Source of the DNA: JAICJR01 sp963848495
Lineage (GTDB): Bacteria; Actinomycetota; Thermoleophilia; Solirubrobacterales; Thermoleophilaceae
Length of the DNA: 64,000 bases
Reading direction: 5' to 3'
NCBI GenBank assembly: GCA_963848495.1
Contig: CAWKDV010000001.1
Location: forward strand, 124,001-188,000
The notes beneath the pieces are model-generated. The model worked only from the letters and a program-made list of their open reading frames with translations. It did not search any database and was not told the DNA's origin. Position 1 is the first letter of the stretch; the number at the start of each line of letters is the position of its first letter. Positions 26,582-36,005 of the stretch are shown in pieces. The position numbers and the translations under genes were made by a program.

Positions 26582-28878
26582 GACGGCCTCACTCCTTTGT
26601 TCGTTTCCAGCGCGCCCGCCGCGGCCAGCAGCGCGTCCGGGGTGAGCGGAAGGCGCCCGAAGGCGCTGTCGTCGCCGAGGGCGTCGGCCACAGCGTTCGC
26701 GATGGCCGCCCCGGATCCCACAATCCCTCCCTCGCCCGCGCCCTTGACGCCGAGCGGGTTGCTCGTGGCGTGGTCCCAGTGCGGCAGGTCGAGCTGCACC
26801 GTGTCCACCGGCGGTATCTCCACCGCGGTGGGCATCAGATAGTCCATGAACGAGGTGGCGAGCGGCTGGCCCTGGGGGTCGTAGGCGAGCTCCTCGTAGA
26901 GCGTCCCGCCCACGCCCTGCGCCGCGCCGCCCACGAGCTGCCCGTCCACGAGCTGCGGGTTCACCGCCTGCCCGATGTCGTGCGAGACCACCATCCGCTG
27001 CACCACGACCGCTCCGGTCTCCGGGTCCACCTTCACCTGCGCCAGGCAGGCGCCCATGTCGAAGACGGGAAGCGGCTTGTCGAAGCGGTGCTCGCCGGTG
27101 CAGCCAAGCTCCGCGATCGGGATGCCGCGCGCGGGGCTACCGCGGGGGTGGACGACCGCGCCCGGCCCCACCTCGAGGTCGCCCTCTGCGATCTCGAGCC
27201 GCTCGGAGGCGGCCCTGAGCGCCTTGCGCTTGAGGTCCGCCACCGCTCCCACCACTGCGCCGCCGCCCAGGATCGTGCCGCGGCTCGCGTAGGCGCCGAA
27301 CCCCTGCGGCACGAGCGCGGTGTCGCGGTGGCTGATCTCGACCTCCTCGATCGGGACCTCGAGCTGGTCGGCGACGATCTGCGAGAGCACGGTGCGCACG
27401 CCCTGGCCGAGCGACGCTATGCCCACGTGCGCCGTCCAGCCGCCGCCCTCGCGCGGCACGATCCAGGCGTACTCGTGCTGGCCGAAGGCCGTCTCCTCCA
27501 CGTAGGCCGACACGCCCACGCCCACGAGCTCGCCGCGCGCCCGGCGGCGGGCGAGCTCGTCGCGCAGGCGCCTGTAGGACGACCGCTCGAGCAGGCTCGA
27601 CATCACCTGGGGGAAGTCGCCGTTGTCGTAGATCACCGGCGGCTTCACGTCGGTCAGCTCCATCCGGTAGGGCATCGACTCGACCGGGATCAGGTTGCGC
27701 GAGCGCAGCTCGGCCGGGTCCAGCTCGAGCGCGGCGGCCAGCCGGTCCAGCATCCGCTCCCTGAAGAACGCCGCCTCGAACTGCGCCGGCCCGCGGTAGG
27801 TGCCGGACGGCGTCTTGTTGGTGAGCACGCTGCGCGCCTCGATCTCGAGCCCCTCCCAGACGTAGGGCCCGGCGAGATGGTGGACCAGCACCCACGGGAG
27901 GAGGAGAGTGCCGTGGGTGCGGGCATACGCCCCCTGGTCCACCAGGCACGAGGCACGGAAGCCGAGCAGTCGCCCGTCCGCGCTCGCGCCGAGCTCGAAC
28001 TCGCACGACGTCTCGCGCGAGTGGTTGATCGCCGTGAAGTGCTCGCGGCGGTCCTCGACCCACTTCACCGGACGGCGCAGGGCGCGCGCCAGCCACGGGA
28101 CGAGGAAGTCCTCGGGATAGAACTCGCCGCGCGCCCCGAAGCCGCCGCCCACGTCGGGCTCCACGAAGCGCACCGACTCCTCGGGCAGCTCGAGGAAGCC
28201 GGCGAGCAGCGCGCGGTTGAAGTGCTTCACCTTCGTCGGTCCCCACACCGTGAGCGAGCCGCTCCGCTCGTCGAACTCGGCGAGCAGTCCGCGCGTCTCG
28301 AGCGGGATGGCCGCGTGGCGCTGGATCGCCAGCCGGTCGCGCACCACCACGTCTGCGGCGGCGATCAGCTCGTCGACGTCGCGGCCCCAGCGCGCGAAGA
28401 GCCGGTTGACCACGTTGCCCGTGAGCGCCCCGTCATGCAGCACGGGCGCGCCGGGTGAGGCCGCGCGTGGGCCGTCCACGAGCGGCTCCAGCGGCTCGAT
28501 CTCGACCCACACGTCGTCGGCGGCGTCCTCGGCCGTGTAGGCGTCGCCGGCGAGCACGACGGCCACCGGCTCGCCGACGTAGCGCACGCGCTCGCGCGCG
28601 AGCGGCGGCTGGGTGACCGGCACCGCCTCGGCCGAGGGCATCATCCGCACGGGTATGCGGATGTCCGGGATGTCGGCCGCGGTGATCACCGCCGCGACCT
28701 CGAAACGCTGGCGGGCGGCTTCCGCGTGCACGGCGACGATCTGCCCGTGCGCCACCTCGCTGCGCACGATCCGCGCGGTGAGCTGGCCGCCGCGGCGCAG
28801 GTCGTCGAGGAAGCGGCCGTCGCCCCTGAGCAGCGGGCCGTCCTCCACCCGGGGCAGCGACTGCCCGACGTAGGTCAT
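26578..28878 (-). CDS. Molybdenum hydroxylase large subunit L2
   Basis: A 766-residue Moco subunit, the same length and subtype as L1: MTYVGQSLPRVEDGPLLRGD start, GGGFGARGEFYPEDFL, active loop NKTPSGTYRGPAQFE, and PLGVKGAGEGG with the catalytic Glu. No Cys in the active loop. ATG overlaps the L3 stop and its own stop overlaps the deaminase-like gene, so L3-L2-deaminase-amidohydrolase-M20 form one leftward operon (31169 to 22616). No 2Fe-2S or FAD subunit is next to it. Confidence 0.92.
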   Translation of the reverse strand: MTYVGQSLPRVEDGPLLRGDGRFLDDLRRGGQLTARIVRSEVAHGQIVAVHAEAARQRFEVAAVITAADIPDIRIPVRMMPSAEAVPVTQPPLARERVRYVGEPVAVVLAGDAYTAEDAADDVWVEIEPLEPLVDGPRAASPGAPVLHDGALTGNVVNRLFARWGRDVDELIAAADVVVRDRLAIQRHAAIPLETRGLLAEFDERSGSLTVWGPTKVKHFNRALLAGFLELPEESVRFVEPDVGGGFGARGEFYPEDFLVPWLARALRRPVKWVEDRREHFTAINHSRETSCEFELGASADGRLLGFRASCLVDQGAYARTHGTLLLPWVLVHHLAGPYVWEGLEIEARSVLTNKTPSGTYRGPAQFEAAFFRERMLDRLAAALELDPAELRSRNLIPVESMPYRMELTDVKPPVIYDNGDFPQVMSSLLERSSYRRLRDELARRRARGELVGVGVSAYVEETAFGQHEYAWIVPREGGGWTAHVGIASLGQGVRTVLSQIVADQLEVPIEEVEISHRDTALVPQGFGAYASRGTILGGGAVVGAVADLKRKALRAASERLEIAEGDLEVGPGAVVHPRGSPARGIPIAELGCTGEHRFDKPLPVFDMGACLAQVKVDPETGAVVVQRMVVSHDIGQAVNPQLVDGQLVGGAAQGVGGTLYEELAYDPQGQPLATSFMDYLMPTAVEIPPVDTVQLDLPHWDHATSNPLGVKGAGEGGIVGSGAAIANAVADALGDDSAFGRLPLTPDALLAAAGALETNKGVRPS

Positions 28879-31169
28879 CCCCCGGCCGCTGCCAGCCGCT
28901 GGATCGTCTCGGGCATGATCGGCAGCGAGGTGATCTGGTCGCCGCCGGGGCCGATCGCGTCGGCCACCGCGTTCGCCACGGTGGCCGCCGTGGCGATGAT
29001 GCCGCCCTCGCCGCCGCCCTTCGCCCCGGCGAGCGGATCCGTCTCGCTCGTCTGGCCGAGCTCGACGAGCTGGACGTCCATCGGCGGCGACTCCGCGGCG
29101 GTGGGCAGCGCGTAGTCCATGAAGCTCGTGGAGAGCGGCTGGCCGTCCGGGCCGTACGAGAACTCCTCGAACAGCGCCCCGCCGAAGCCCTGTACCGCGG
29201 CGCCCTGGACCTGGCCCTCCAGCGTCTGCGGGTTTACCGCCTTGCCCACCTCGTAGGCGATCGTGTAGCTCAGCAGCCTGACCTCGCCGGACTCCCGGTC
29301 CACCTCCACCACGCCCACGTTGCCGCCCATCAGCACGTGCGAGCCGCCCTCGGGCTCGTAGCGGTAGAAGGCCTCGACGCCGAGCTCGCCGAGCGGCACC
29401 TCGAGGTTGCGCCGGCCCTCCTTGGCCCGCGCAACCCCCGCCTCGACGGTCACCACCTCCGGCGGCGCCTCGAAGTGCTCCGCGGCAGCCTCACGTGCCT
29501 TCTCGTACAGCTCCTTCACGGCGCCGGCGATCGCGTAGCCGCCCCAGACCGTGGCACGGCTCGAAAAGGCGCCCTGGCCCTCGGGCACCGTGGCGGTGTC
29601 CTGGTAGCGCACGGCCACCCGCTCTATCGGCACCTCGAGCAGGTCGGCGGCCACCTGCGACAGCACGGTCTCCACTCCCTGGCCCACCGAGGCGACGCCC
29701 ACGTGCGCCGTGAAGCTGCCATCCGGCTCGGCGACGATGCGCGCCTGCTCGAAGATGCCGGGGTTGCCCATCTCGATGAAGGCCGTGACGCCGAGGCCGA
29801 CGCACTCGCCGTTCGCCTTGCGCTCGTCCACCTCGCTGCGCAGGCGGTCGTAGCCCACGCGCTCGAGCAGACCCTCGAACACCAGCGGGAAGTCGCCTTC
29901 GTCGTAGAGCACCGTCCTGCCTGTGTCGACGTCCGGCAGGCCGGTGTCGTAGGGCATCTCCTTGGGCCTGACGATGTTGCGGCGGCGCATCTCCACGGGG
30001 TCGAGCCCGAGCCGGCGCGCCACGAGGTCCACCATGCGCTCACGCACGAAGGTGGGCTCGTACTGGCCCGGGCCGCGGTAGGTGCCCGCCGGGGTCTTGT
30101 TGCTCAAGAGCGTCAGCGCCTCGGCCTCGTACGCCTGCCAGCGGTACGGACCTGTGGAGTGGTTCAGCATCAGCATCGGCAGTAGCACGCTGCCGTGAGT
30201 GCGCGCGTATGCACCCTGGTTCCACCAGGCGCGCGCTCGGAAGCCGAGCAGCTCGCCGTCGGCGCCGGCCGCCCACTTGACGTGCCACTCCTGCTCCCGT
30301 GAGTGGTTCAGCGCGATCAGGTTCTCGCGCCTGTCCTCCACCCACTTGACCGGCCGGCCGAGCTCGATCGCAAGCCACGCGATCAGGTAGTCCTCGGGGT
30401 AGAACTCGCCGCGCGCGCCGAAGCCGCCGCCCACGTCGCCCTCGATGCAGCGGACCCGCTCCTCGGGGACGCCGAGCATGTCGGAGAGGATGCGGCGGTT
30501 GAAGTGCTTGACCTTCGCGGCGCCCCAGACCGTGAGACCGGTGTCGGAATCCCATTCGCAGAGCAGGCCCCGCGGCTCCATCGGCACGGCGCCGTGACGC
30601 TGCACCCGGAAGCGCTTCTCGATCACGAGGTCGGCGTTCGCGAACAGCTCCTCGAGGCCGTCGCCGTGGCGCACCTCGAAGCCGCCGATCTCGTTGGTGC
30701 CGAGCTCGGGGTTGAGCAGCACCGCGCCGGGCTCGGCGGCGGCCCGGGCGTCGAGCACCGGCTCGAGCGGCTCGATCTCGATGCTGAGGTCCTCGGCGGC
30801 GTCCTCGGCGAGGTAGGGACTGTCCGCCACCACGACCGCCACCGGATCGCCGACGTAGCGGACGCGATCGCAGGCCAGCGGCGCCTGGAGGGCGCGCTCC
30901 GCGTTCGGCGTCGGGAACAGGCGCACCGGCACGTGCACGTCGGGCAGGTCGCGGGCGGTGATCACCTTGACGACGCCCGGGCGCCGCTCGGCCGCCTCGG
31001 CGTCGATGCTCCTCAGCAGGCCGTGGGCGACCGGGCTGCGCACGACGTGGGCGTGCACCAGGCCCTCGCGATCGAAATCCGCGGCGTAGCACCCGGTGCC
31101 GGTGAGGAGGCGGTGGTCCTCGACGCGGGGGACGGACCGCCCGACGTACGCCTGTGGCCGCGTAGCCAA
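28875..31169 (-). CDS. Molybdenum hydroxylase large subunit L3
   Basis: A 764-residue Moco subunit: YVGRSVPRVEDHRLLTGTG start, GGGFGARGEFYPEDYL, NKTPAGTYRGPGQYE, and GAKGGGEGG (catalytic Glu kept, with GGG instead of GAG). It is similar to L1 and L2. The best start is TTG at 31169, with GGTGAGG about 13 bases upstream; homology begins about nine residues later. A promoter-like motif at 31215 precedes it, so it probably heads its own five-gene operon although L4 lies upstream on the same strand. Confidence 0.9.
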   Translation of the reverse strand: MATRPQAYVGRSVPRVEDHRLLTGTGCYAADFDREGLVHAHVVRSPVAHGLLRSIDAEAAERRPGVVKVITARDLPDVHVPVRLFPTPNAERALQAPLACDRVRYVGDPVAVVVADSPYLAEDAAEDLSIEIEPLEPVLDARAAAEPGAVLLNPELGTNEIGGFEVRHGDGLEELFANADLVIEKRFRVQRHGAVPMEPRGLLCEWDSDTGLTVWGAAKVKHFNRRILSDMLGVPEERVRCIEGDVGGGFGARGEFYPEDYLIAWLAIELGRPVKWVEDRRENLIALNHSREQEWHVKWAAGADGELLGFRARAWWNQGAYARTHGSVLLPMLMLNHSTGPYRWQAYEAEALTLLSNKTPAGTYRGPGQYEPTFVRERMVDLVARRLGLDPVEMRRRNIVRPKEMPYDTGLPDVDTGRTVLYDEGDFPLVFEGLLERVGYDRLRSEVDERKANGECVGLGVTAFIEMGNPGIFEQARIVAEPDGSFTAHVGVASVGQGVETVLSQVAADLLEVPIERVAVRYQDTATVPEGQGAFSSRATVWGGYAIAGAVKELYEKAREAAAEHFEAPPEVVTVEAGVARAKEGRRNLEVPLGELGVEAFYRYEPEGGSHVLMGGNVGVVEVDRESGEVRLLSYTIAYEVGKAVNPQTLEGQVQGAAVQGFGGALFEEFSYGPDGQPLSTSFMDYALPTAAESPPMDVQLVELGQTSETDPLAGAKGGGEGGIIATAATVANAVADAIGPGGDQITSLPIMPETIQRLAAAGG

Positions 31170-31212
31170 GCGCTCAACACCTCACCCTCTCGACCACCCA
31201 TTCGTGATTGGT

Positions 31213-31232
31213 CGATCGTAATACATTTGTCA
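31213..31232 (-). promoter_or_regulatory. Promoter/operator-like motif (site D) upstream of L3
   Basis: In the 94-base gap between L4 and L3 the minus strand reads TGACAAATGTATTACGATCG. TATTAC is a fair -10 box, and AATGTATTACGAT (31215-31227) is identical to the segment upstream of the FAD-subunit gene at 53440-53452. A 13-base identity in two intergenic regions 22 kb apart suggests a shared regulatory signal. Confidence 0.5.
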
Positions 31233-31263
31233 GAACGGGCCGGCGACGCGCCAGCCGGCCCGA

Positions 31264-33609
31264 TCAGGCGCCAGTATCGGCGGGGCGGGCGGCGCCGTCA
31301 TCGGGAGAACGCGCCACCGTCGAGCGGGTATTCCCCATGTTCGCCGCGCGCCAGACCAGCTCGGGCGTGAGCGGCAGCTCGTTGATCTCCACCCCGAGCG
31401 CGTGGCAGACCGCATTGGTGATCGCCGCCGGCGGAGCGAGCGTGCCGCCCTCGCCCACTCCCTTCGCGCCGTTCGCGGAGTCCGGCGAGGGGATGGCCAG
31501 ATGGTCGATCTCCACGGTCGGCAGCTCCATCGCGGTGGGCACGAGGTAGTCCATCAGCGAGGCGGTGAGGAGCTGCCCCTGGTCGTCGTAGACGAGCGAC
31601 TCGTGCAGGGCGCCGCCCACGCCCTGAGCGATGGCGCCGTGCGCCTGGCCCTCCACGATCTGCGGGTTGATGAGCGTGCCGCAGTCCTCGACCACGACGT
31701 AGCGCAGCAGTTCGACGTGGCCCGTCTCGGGGTCGACCTCCACCGCGCAGACGTGCGTGGCGTACGGGTAGACCGTCAGCGGCTGGTCGAACATCGCGTC
31801 CGAGTCGAAGCGGCCGTGGTCCTCCGCCGCCAACTCGGCCACGGCGACGCCGCGCCGCGGCGAGCCGCGCACGCTCACGCGACCGTCCACGAGCTCGAGG
31901 TCCTCGGCCGCGGCCTCGAGCTTGTCCGCGGCGGCCGCGAGCAGCCGCCCCCGCATCTCGCCGGCCGCCGCCGCCACCGCGCCGCCGCCGCTCACGGCGC
32001 TGCGGCTGGCGAAGGTGCCGGTGCCCCCGCCCGCACCGGCGGCGGTGTCCGAGCGCGCCACCACCACGTCGGCCAGGCTCATGCCGAGCGCCGCGGCCGC
32101 CATCTGCGCGAAGGTCGTGGCCACGCCCTGCCCGATCGCCGGCAGCGTGGTCCAGACGGTCACCCGGCCCCGCTCGTCGATCCGCATCCAGGCGCGGTCG
32201 TGGCCCGCGATGCCGACCATGCCGCGCCCGTGGAACACCTTCGAGCCCATGCCCGTGTACTCGACATAGGACGCGATGCCGATGCCGATTAGACGGCCCC
32301 GTTCGCGCGCGGCGCGGCGCTCGTCCTCGAAGCCCGCGTAGCCCGCCGCCTCGAGCGCGCGCTCCAGGGCGAGGCCGTAGTCGCCGCTGTCGTAGCGCTG
32401 GTGCGTGACCGTGGTGTAGGGCAGCTCCGCGGACGCGATCAGGTTGCGGCGGCGGATCTCGGCGCGGTCGAGGCCCAGCTCGGCGGCAAGCAGGTCCATC
32501 GTGCGCTCGTGCACGAACGCCGCCACGGGCAGGCCGACGCCCCGGTAGGCGCCCTCCGGCGCCTTGTTCGTGCAGACCGAGCGAGTGCGGGCGCGATAGT
32601 TCTCCAGCCGGTAGGGCCCCGGGATCATCGCCGGCGTGCCCAGCGCCTCGAGGATGTGGCCGTGCGGGTAGACGCCGTACGCGCCGATGTCGCAGACCAC
32701 GTCGGCCTCCACGGCCAGCAGGCGCCCGTCGGCGTCCGCGGCGGCGCGCAGGCGCACGACCTGGTCGCGCGCGTGGCTCGCGGCCAGCAGGTTCTCGCTG
32801 CGATCCTCGAGCCACTTCACCGGCCTCCGCAGCTCGAGCGCGAGCCAGGCGGCCAGCACGTCCTCCGGGTAGGCGTGGGCCTTCTGTCCGAAGCCCCCGC
32901 CGACGTCCACGGCCTCCACGCGCACGTCCTCGAGGGCCAGCTGGAACATCTCCGCCAGCAGGCTGGCGAGCCGGTGCGGGATCTGGGTGGACGACCACAC
33001 GCGCAGCCCGGCGCCGTCCGGCGCGGCCACCAGCCCGCGCGCCTCCATCGGCGTGGCGGAGTAGCGCGGCGAGTGGAAGGTCCGTTCGACCACCGCGGCG
33101 GCGCGCTCGAAGGCGGCGTCCACGTCGCCGGCGCCCAGCACGGAGTCGAACAGCACGTTGCTCTCGTGCTCGTGGAGCGGGGCGGCGCCGGCCGCTTCGA
33201 GCGGGTCGACCAGCACGGGGAGCGGCTCCAGCCGGGCGTCGATCAGCTCGGCGGCGTCCTCGGCCAGGTAGGGCGACTCGGCGACCACGACGGCCAGCGG
33301 CTCGCCGACGAAGCGCACCACCCGCTCGGCCAGCAGGGGCCGCGGCGGGGAGAAGGCCTCCAGGTTCTCGACCGGCGGGTGGAGCGGCGGCAGGCTGAGG
33401 TCCGCCGCCGAGTAGACCGCGACCACGCCGGCGGCGGAGCGCGCCGCCTCTAGATCGAGCGACTCGATCCGCGCATGCGCCAGCGGGCTCCTGAAGAAGC
33501 GGGCGTGCATCATGCCGTCGAGCTCGAGGTCGTCCACGAACCCGGCGCTGCCGGTGAGCAGCGGACGGTCCTCGACCCGCGGCACGCGCTCGCCGATCGG
33601 GTGGGTCAC
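31264..33609 (-). CDS. Molybdenum hydroxylase large subunit L4
   Basis: A 781-residue Moco subunit of a second subtype: IGERVPRVEDRPLLTGSAG start, GGGFGQKAHAYPEDVL, active loop NKAPEGAYRGVGLPVAAF, and GAKGVGEGGTLAPP with the catalytic Glu. It resembles L5 most (same length and motifs) though the two are transcribed divergently. The GTG at 33609 is chosen because GGAGGAGG lies six bases upstream; an in-frame TTG at 33642 has no ribosome site. It appears to be a single-gene transcript ending 94 bases before L3. Confidence 0.92.
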   Translation of the reverse strand: MTHPIGERVPRVEDRPLLTGSAGFVDDLELDGMMHARFFRSPLAHARIESLDLEAARSAAGVVAVYSAADLSLPPLHPPVENLEAFSPPRPLLAERVVRFVGEPLAVVVAESPYLAEDAAELIDARLEPLPVLVDPLEAAGAAPLHEHESNVLFDSVLGAGDVDAAFERAAAVVERTFHSPRYSATPMEARGLVAAPDGAGLRVWSSTQIPHRLASLLAEMFQLALEDVRVEAVDVGGGFGQKAHAYPEDVLAAWLALELRRPVKWLEDRSENLLAASHARDQVVRLRAAADADGRLLAVEADVVCDIGAYGVYPHGHILEALGTPAMIPGPYRLENYRARTRSVCTNKAPEGAYRGVGLPVAAFVHERTMDLLAAELGLDRAEIRRRNLIASAELPYTTVTHQRYDSGDYGLALERALEAAGYAGFEDERRAARERGRLIGIGIASYVEYTGMGSKVFHGRGMVGIAGHDRAWMRIDERGRVTVWTTLPAIGQGVATTFAQMAAAALGMSLADVVVARSDTAAGAGGGTGTFASRSAVSGGGAVAAAAGEMRGRLLAAAADKLEAAAEDLELVDGRVSVRGSPRRGVAVAELAAEDHGRFDSDAMFDQPLTVYPYATHVCAVEVDPETGHVELLRYVVVEDCGTLINPQIVEGQAHGAIAQGVGGALHESLVYDDQGQLLTASLMDYLVPTAMELPTVEIDHLAIPSPDSANGAKGVGEGGTLAPPAAITNAVCHALGVEINELPLTPELVWRAANMGNTRSTVARSPDDGAARPADTGA

Positions 33610-33644
33610 GCGCGCCTCCTCCGGAAGCTGGGCACGGCACAAAG

Positions 33645-33660
33645 GTATAATGTTGGACCT
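33645..33660. promoter_or_regulatory. Bidirectional promoter motif (site B) between L4 and L5
   Basis: GTATAATGTTGGAC at 33645-33658 is identical to site A. TATAAT (33646-33651) faces L5, whose TTG start at 33660 lies eight bases downstream, so the L5 mRNA is probably leaderless. The opposite strand reads TATACC facing L4. The right half of the site-A palindrome is changed here (ACCTTG instead of ACATTA). Confidence 0.55.
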
Positions 33661-36005
33661 TGTCCCGCCGCCCCCGCACCTCCACCGCGGACGGCCTCCC
33701 CAAGCAGATCGGCCGCCGGGTGGCCCGGGTCGAGGATCGCGCCCTGCTGGCCGGCCGAGCCCGCTTCCTCGACGACCTCGACGCGCCCGACGCCCTGCAC
33801 CTCGCCTTCGTGCGCAGCGAGCACGCCCACGCGCTCGTGCGCCAGGTCGACCTGTCGCCCGCCAAGTCGATGCCGGGGATACGGCTGGCGCTCGGGCCGC
33901 GCGAGCTCAGCGCCCTGCCTCCGCTCACGCCCACGCTGACGCGACCTGGAGCCGTCCGCGTGGAGCGGCCGGTGCTGGCGGGTGAGCGTGCGCGCTTCGT
34001 GGGCGAGGCGATCGCGGCCGTGGTCGCCGACTCGCCCTACCTGGCCGAGGACGCCGCCGACGCCGTGGCGGTGACCTACGAGCCGCTGGCCGCCATCGCC
34101 TCGGTAGAGGATGCGCTCAACGGCGAGCTGCCGCCGCTTCACGGCGATACGAATGTGATCTTCCGCGAGGAGCACGAGCACGGCGATGTGGCGGCTTCTT
34201 TCGAGTCGGCCGCCGTGGTGATCGAGCGCAGCTTCCGCAACCCCCGCTACAGCGCCGCACCGATGGAGAACCGCGGCGTGCTCGCGGTGCCCGAGGGCGA
34301 CGGCCTCGTTCTCTGGTCCGGCACGCAGATCCCGCACATCCTCGCCGAGGCCGTAGAGGAGGTGCTGGGGATGGACGGCAGGGTGCATGTCAGGTGCCCC
34401 GACATCGGCGGCGGCTTCGGGCAGAAGGCGCATGTGTTCCCAGAGGAGATCGCGGTGGCGTGGGCGGCGATGCGGCTCGGGCGCCCCGTGAAATGGGTCG
34501 AGGACCGGCGCGAGAACCTGCTCAGCTCCACGCACGCGCGCGAGCAGCTCGTGCGCGCACGCGCCGCCGCGGACGTGCGCGGGCGGCTGCTTGCGCTGGA
34601 CGTGGAGGTCTACTGCGACGTGGGCGCCTACGGCATCTACCCCTGGGGCCAGGTGCTCGAGTCGCTCGGCACGGCGGCGATCCTCCCCGGCCCCTACGAC
34701 CTGCGGAACTACCGCTACGTCACCCACTCGCTCGCCACGAACAAGGCGCCCCAGGGCGCCTACCGCGGGGTGGGGCTGCCCGTCGCCGCCTTCGTGCACG
34801 AGCGGCTGATGGACCTGCTCGCCGCCGAGCTCGGCATCGACCGGGGTCACATCCGGCGCGCGAACTTCGTGCCGAGCGACAAGTTCCCGTACCAGACCGC
34901 CAGCGGGCTGCGCTACGACAGCGGCAACTACGGCGCCGCGCTCGACGCCGCGCTGGAGGGCATCGGCTACGAGGAGTTCGCCGAGCAGCGCGGGCGGGCC
35001 GCCCGGGAGGGCCGGCGGCTCGGGCTCGGGATCGCGTCCTACGTCGAGTGGACCGGCACCAACTCCGAGACCTATCGCCTGCGCGGCATGACCAACGTGC
35101 GCGGCTACGACGCCGGCCGCGTCGCGGTGAACGAGGACGGCTCGATCTCGGTCTGGACGAGCTGCCCGGCGATCGGCCAGGGCGTGGCCACGACCTTCTC
35201 GCAGATCGTCGCCGAGCACGTCGGCGTGCCCCTCGAGCTCGTGCGGACGGAGCTGGTGGACACGGCGCAATCGCCGCCCGGGAGCGGCACGTTCGCCAGC
35301 CGCAGCGCCATCAGCGCCGGCGGCGCGCTGATCTCGGTCTCGGCACAGATCCGCGAGCACATCGTCGAGGTGGCGGCCGGCGCGCTCGAGGCGAATCCGG
35401 GCGACGTGGTAATCGAGAACGGCCTCGTGGGCGTGCGCGGCTCGCCGGCTGCCGCACTCACGCTCGCGGAGGTGGCGGCCGCCGCCGAGCCCGGCCAGCT
35501 CGACATCGGCGAGCCCTATGACCCGGAGGAGACCGCCTACCCCTATGCCACTCACGCCTGTGTGGTGGAGGTCGATCCGGAGACCGGCGCGGTGAGGATC
35601 CTGCGCTACGTGGTGGCGGAGGACTGCGGGCCCGAGATCAACCCGATCGTGGTCGAGGGCCAGGTGCACGGCGCCACGGCCCAGGGGATCGGCGGCACGC
35701 TCTACGAGGCGATGCGCTACGGCGAGGACGGCCAGGCCGTGACCGGGAGCTTCATGGACTACCTCGTGCCCACGGCGTGCGAGCTGCCGGCGCTGACGGT
35801 CCGGCACCTCGAGACGCCGGCGCCGGACCTGCGAGGCGGCGTGAAGGGCGTGGGCGAGGGCGGCACGCTGGCACCGCCCGGAGCGCTGGCCAACGCGGTC
35901 TCCGACGCCCTCGGCGTGGAGATCAACGAACTGCCGATCGACCCTGAGCTGGTGGTGCGTGCCGTCCTCAGCTCTGAAGCGCGGCCAGCACCCATTCGGG
36001 CGTGA
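33660..36005 (+). CDS. Molybdenum hydroxylase large subunit L5
   Basis: A 781-residue Moco subunit, the only one on the plus strand: IGRRVARVEDRALLAGRARFLDD, GGGFGQKAHVFPEEIA, NKAPQGAYRGVGLPVAAF, and GVKGVGEGGTLAPP with the catalytic Glu. It is a close paralogue of L4. The TTG at 33660 is supported by the -10 box only eight bases upstream (leaderless); a later GTG at 33720 would cut into the conserved N-terminus. Its 3' end overlaps the convergent L6 gene by 38 bases. Confidence 0.92.
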   Translation: MSRRPRTSTADGLPKQIGRRVARVEDRALLAGRARFLDDLDAPDALHLAFVRSEHAHALVRQVDLSPAKSMPGIRLALGPRELSALPPLTPTLTRPGAVRVERPVLAGERARFVGEAIAAVVADSPYLAEDAADAVAVTYEPLAAIASVEDALNGELPPLHGDTNVIFREEHEHGDVAASFESAAVVIERSFRNPRYSAAPMENRGVLAVPEGDGLVLWSGTQIPHILAEAVEEVLGMDGRVHVRCPDIGGGFGQKAHVFPEEIAVAWAAMRLGRPVKWVEDRRENLLSSTHAREQLVRARAAADVRGRLLALDVEVYCDVGAYGIYPWGQVLESLGTAAILPGPYDLRNYRYVTHSLATNKAPQGAYRGVGLPVAAFVHERLMDLLAAELGIDRGHIRRANFVPSDKFPYQTASGLRYDSGNYGAALDAALEGIGYEEFAEQRGRAAREGRRLGLGIASYVEWTGTNSETYRLRGMTNVRGYDAGRVAVNEDGSISVWTSCPAIGQGVATTFSQIVAEHVGVPLELVRTELVDTAQSPPGSGTFASRSAISAGGALISVSAQIREHIVEVAAGALEANPGDVVIENGLVGVRGSPAAALTLAEVAAAAEPGQLDIGEPYDPEETAYPYATHACVVEVDPETGAVRILRYVVAEDCGPEINPIVVEGQVHGATAQGIGGTLYEAMRYGEDGQAVTGSFMDYLVPTACELPALTVRHLETPAPDLRGGVKGVGEGGTLAPPGALANAVSDALGVEINELPIDPELVVRAVLSSEARPAPIRA

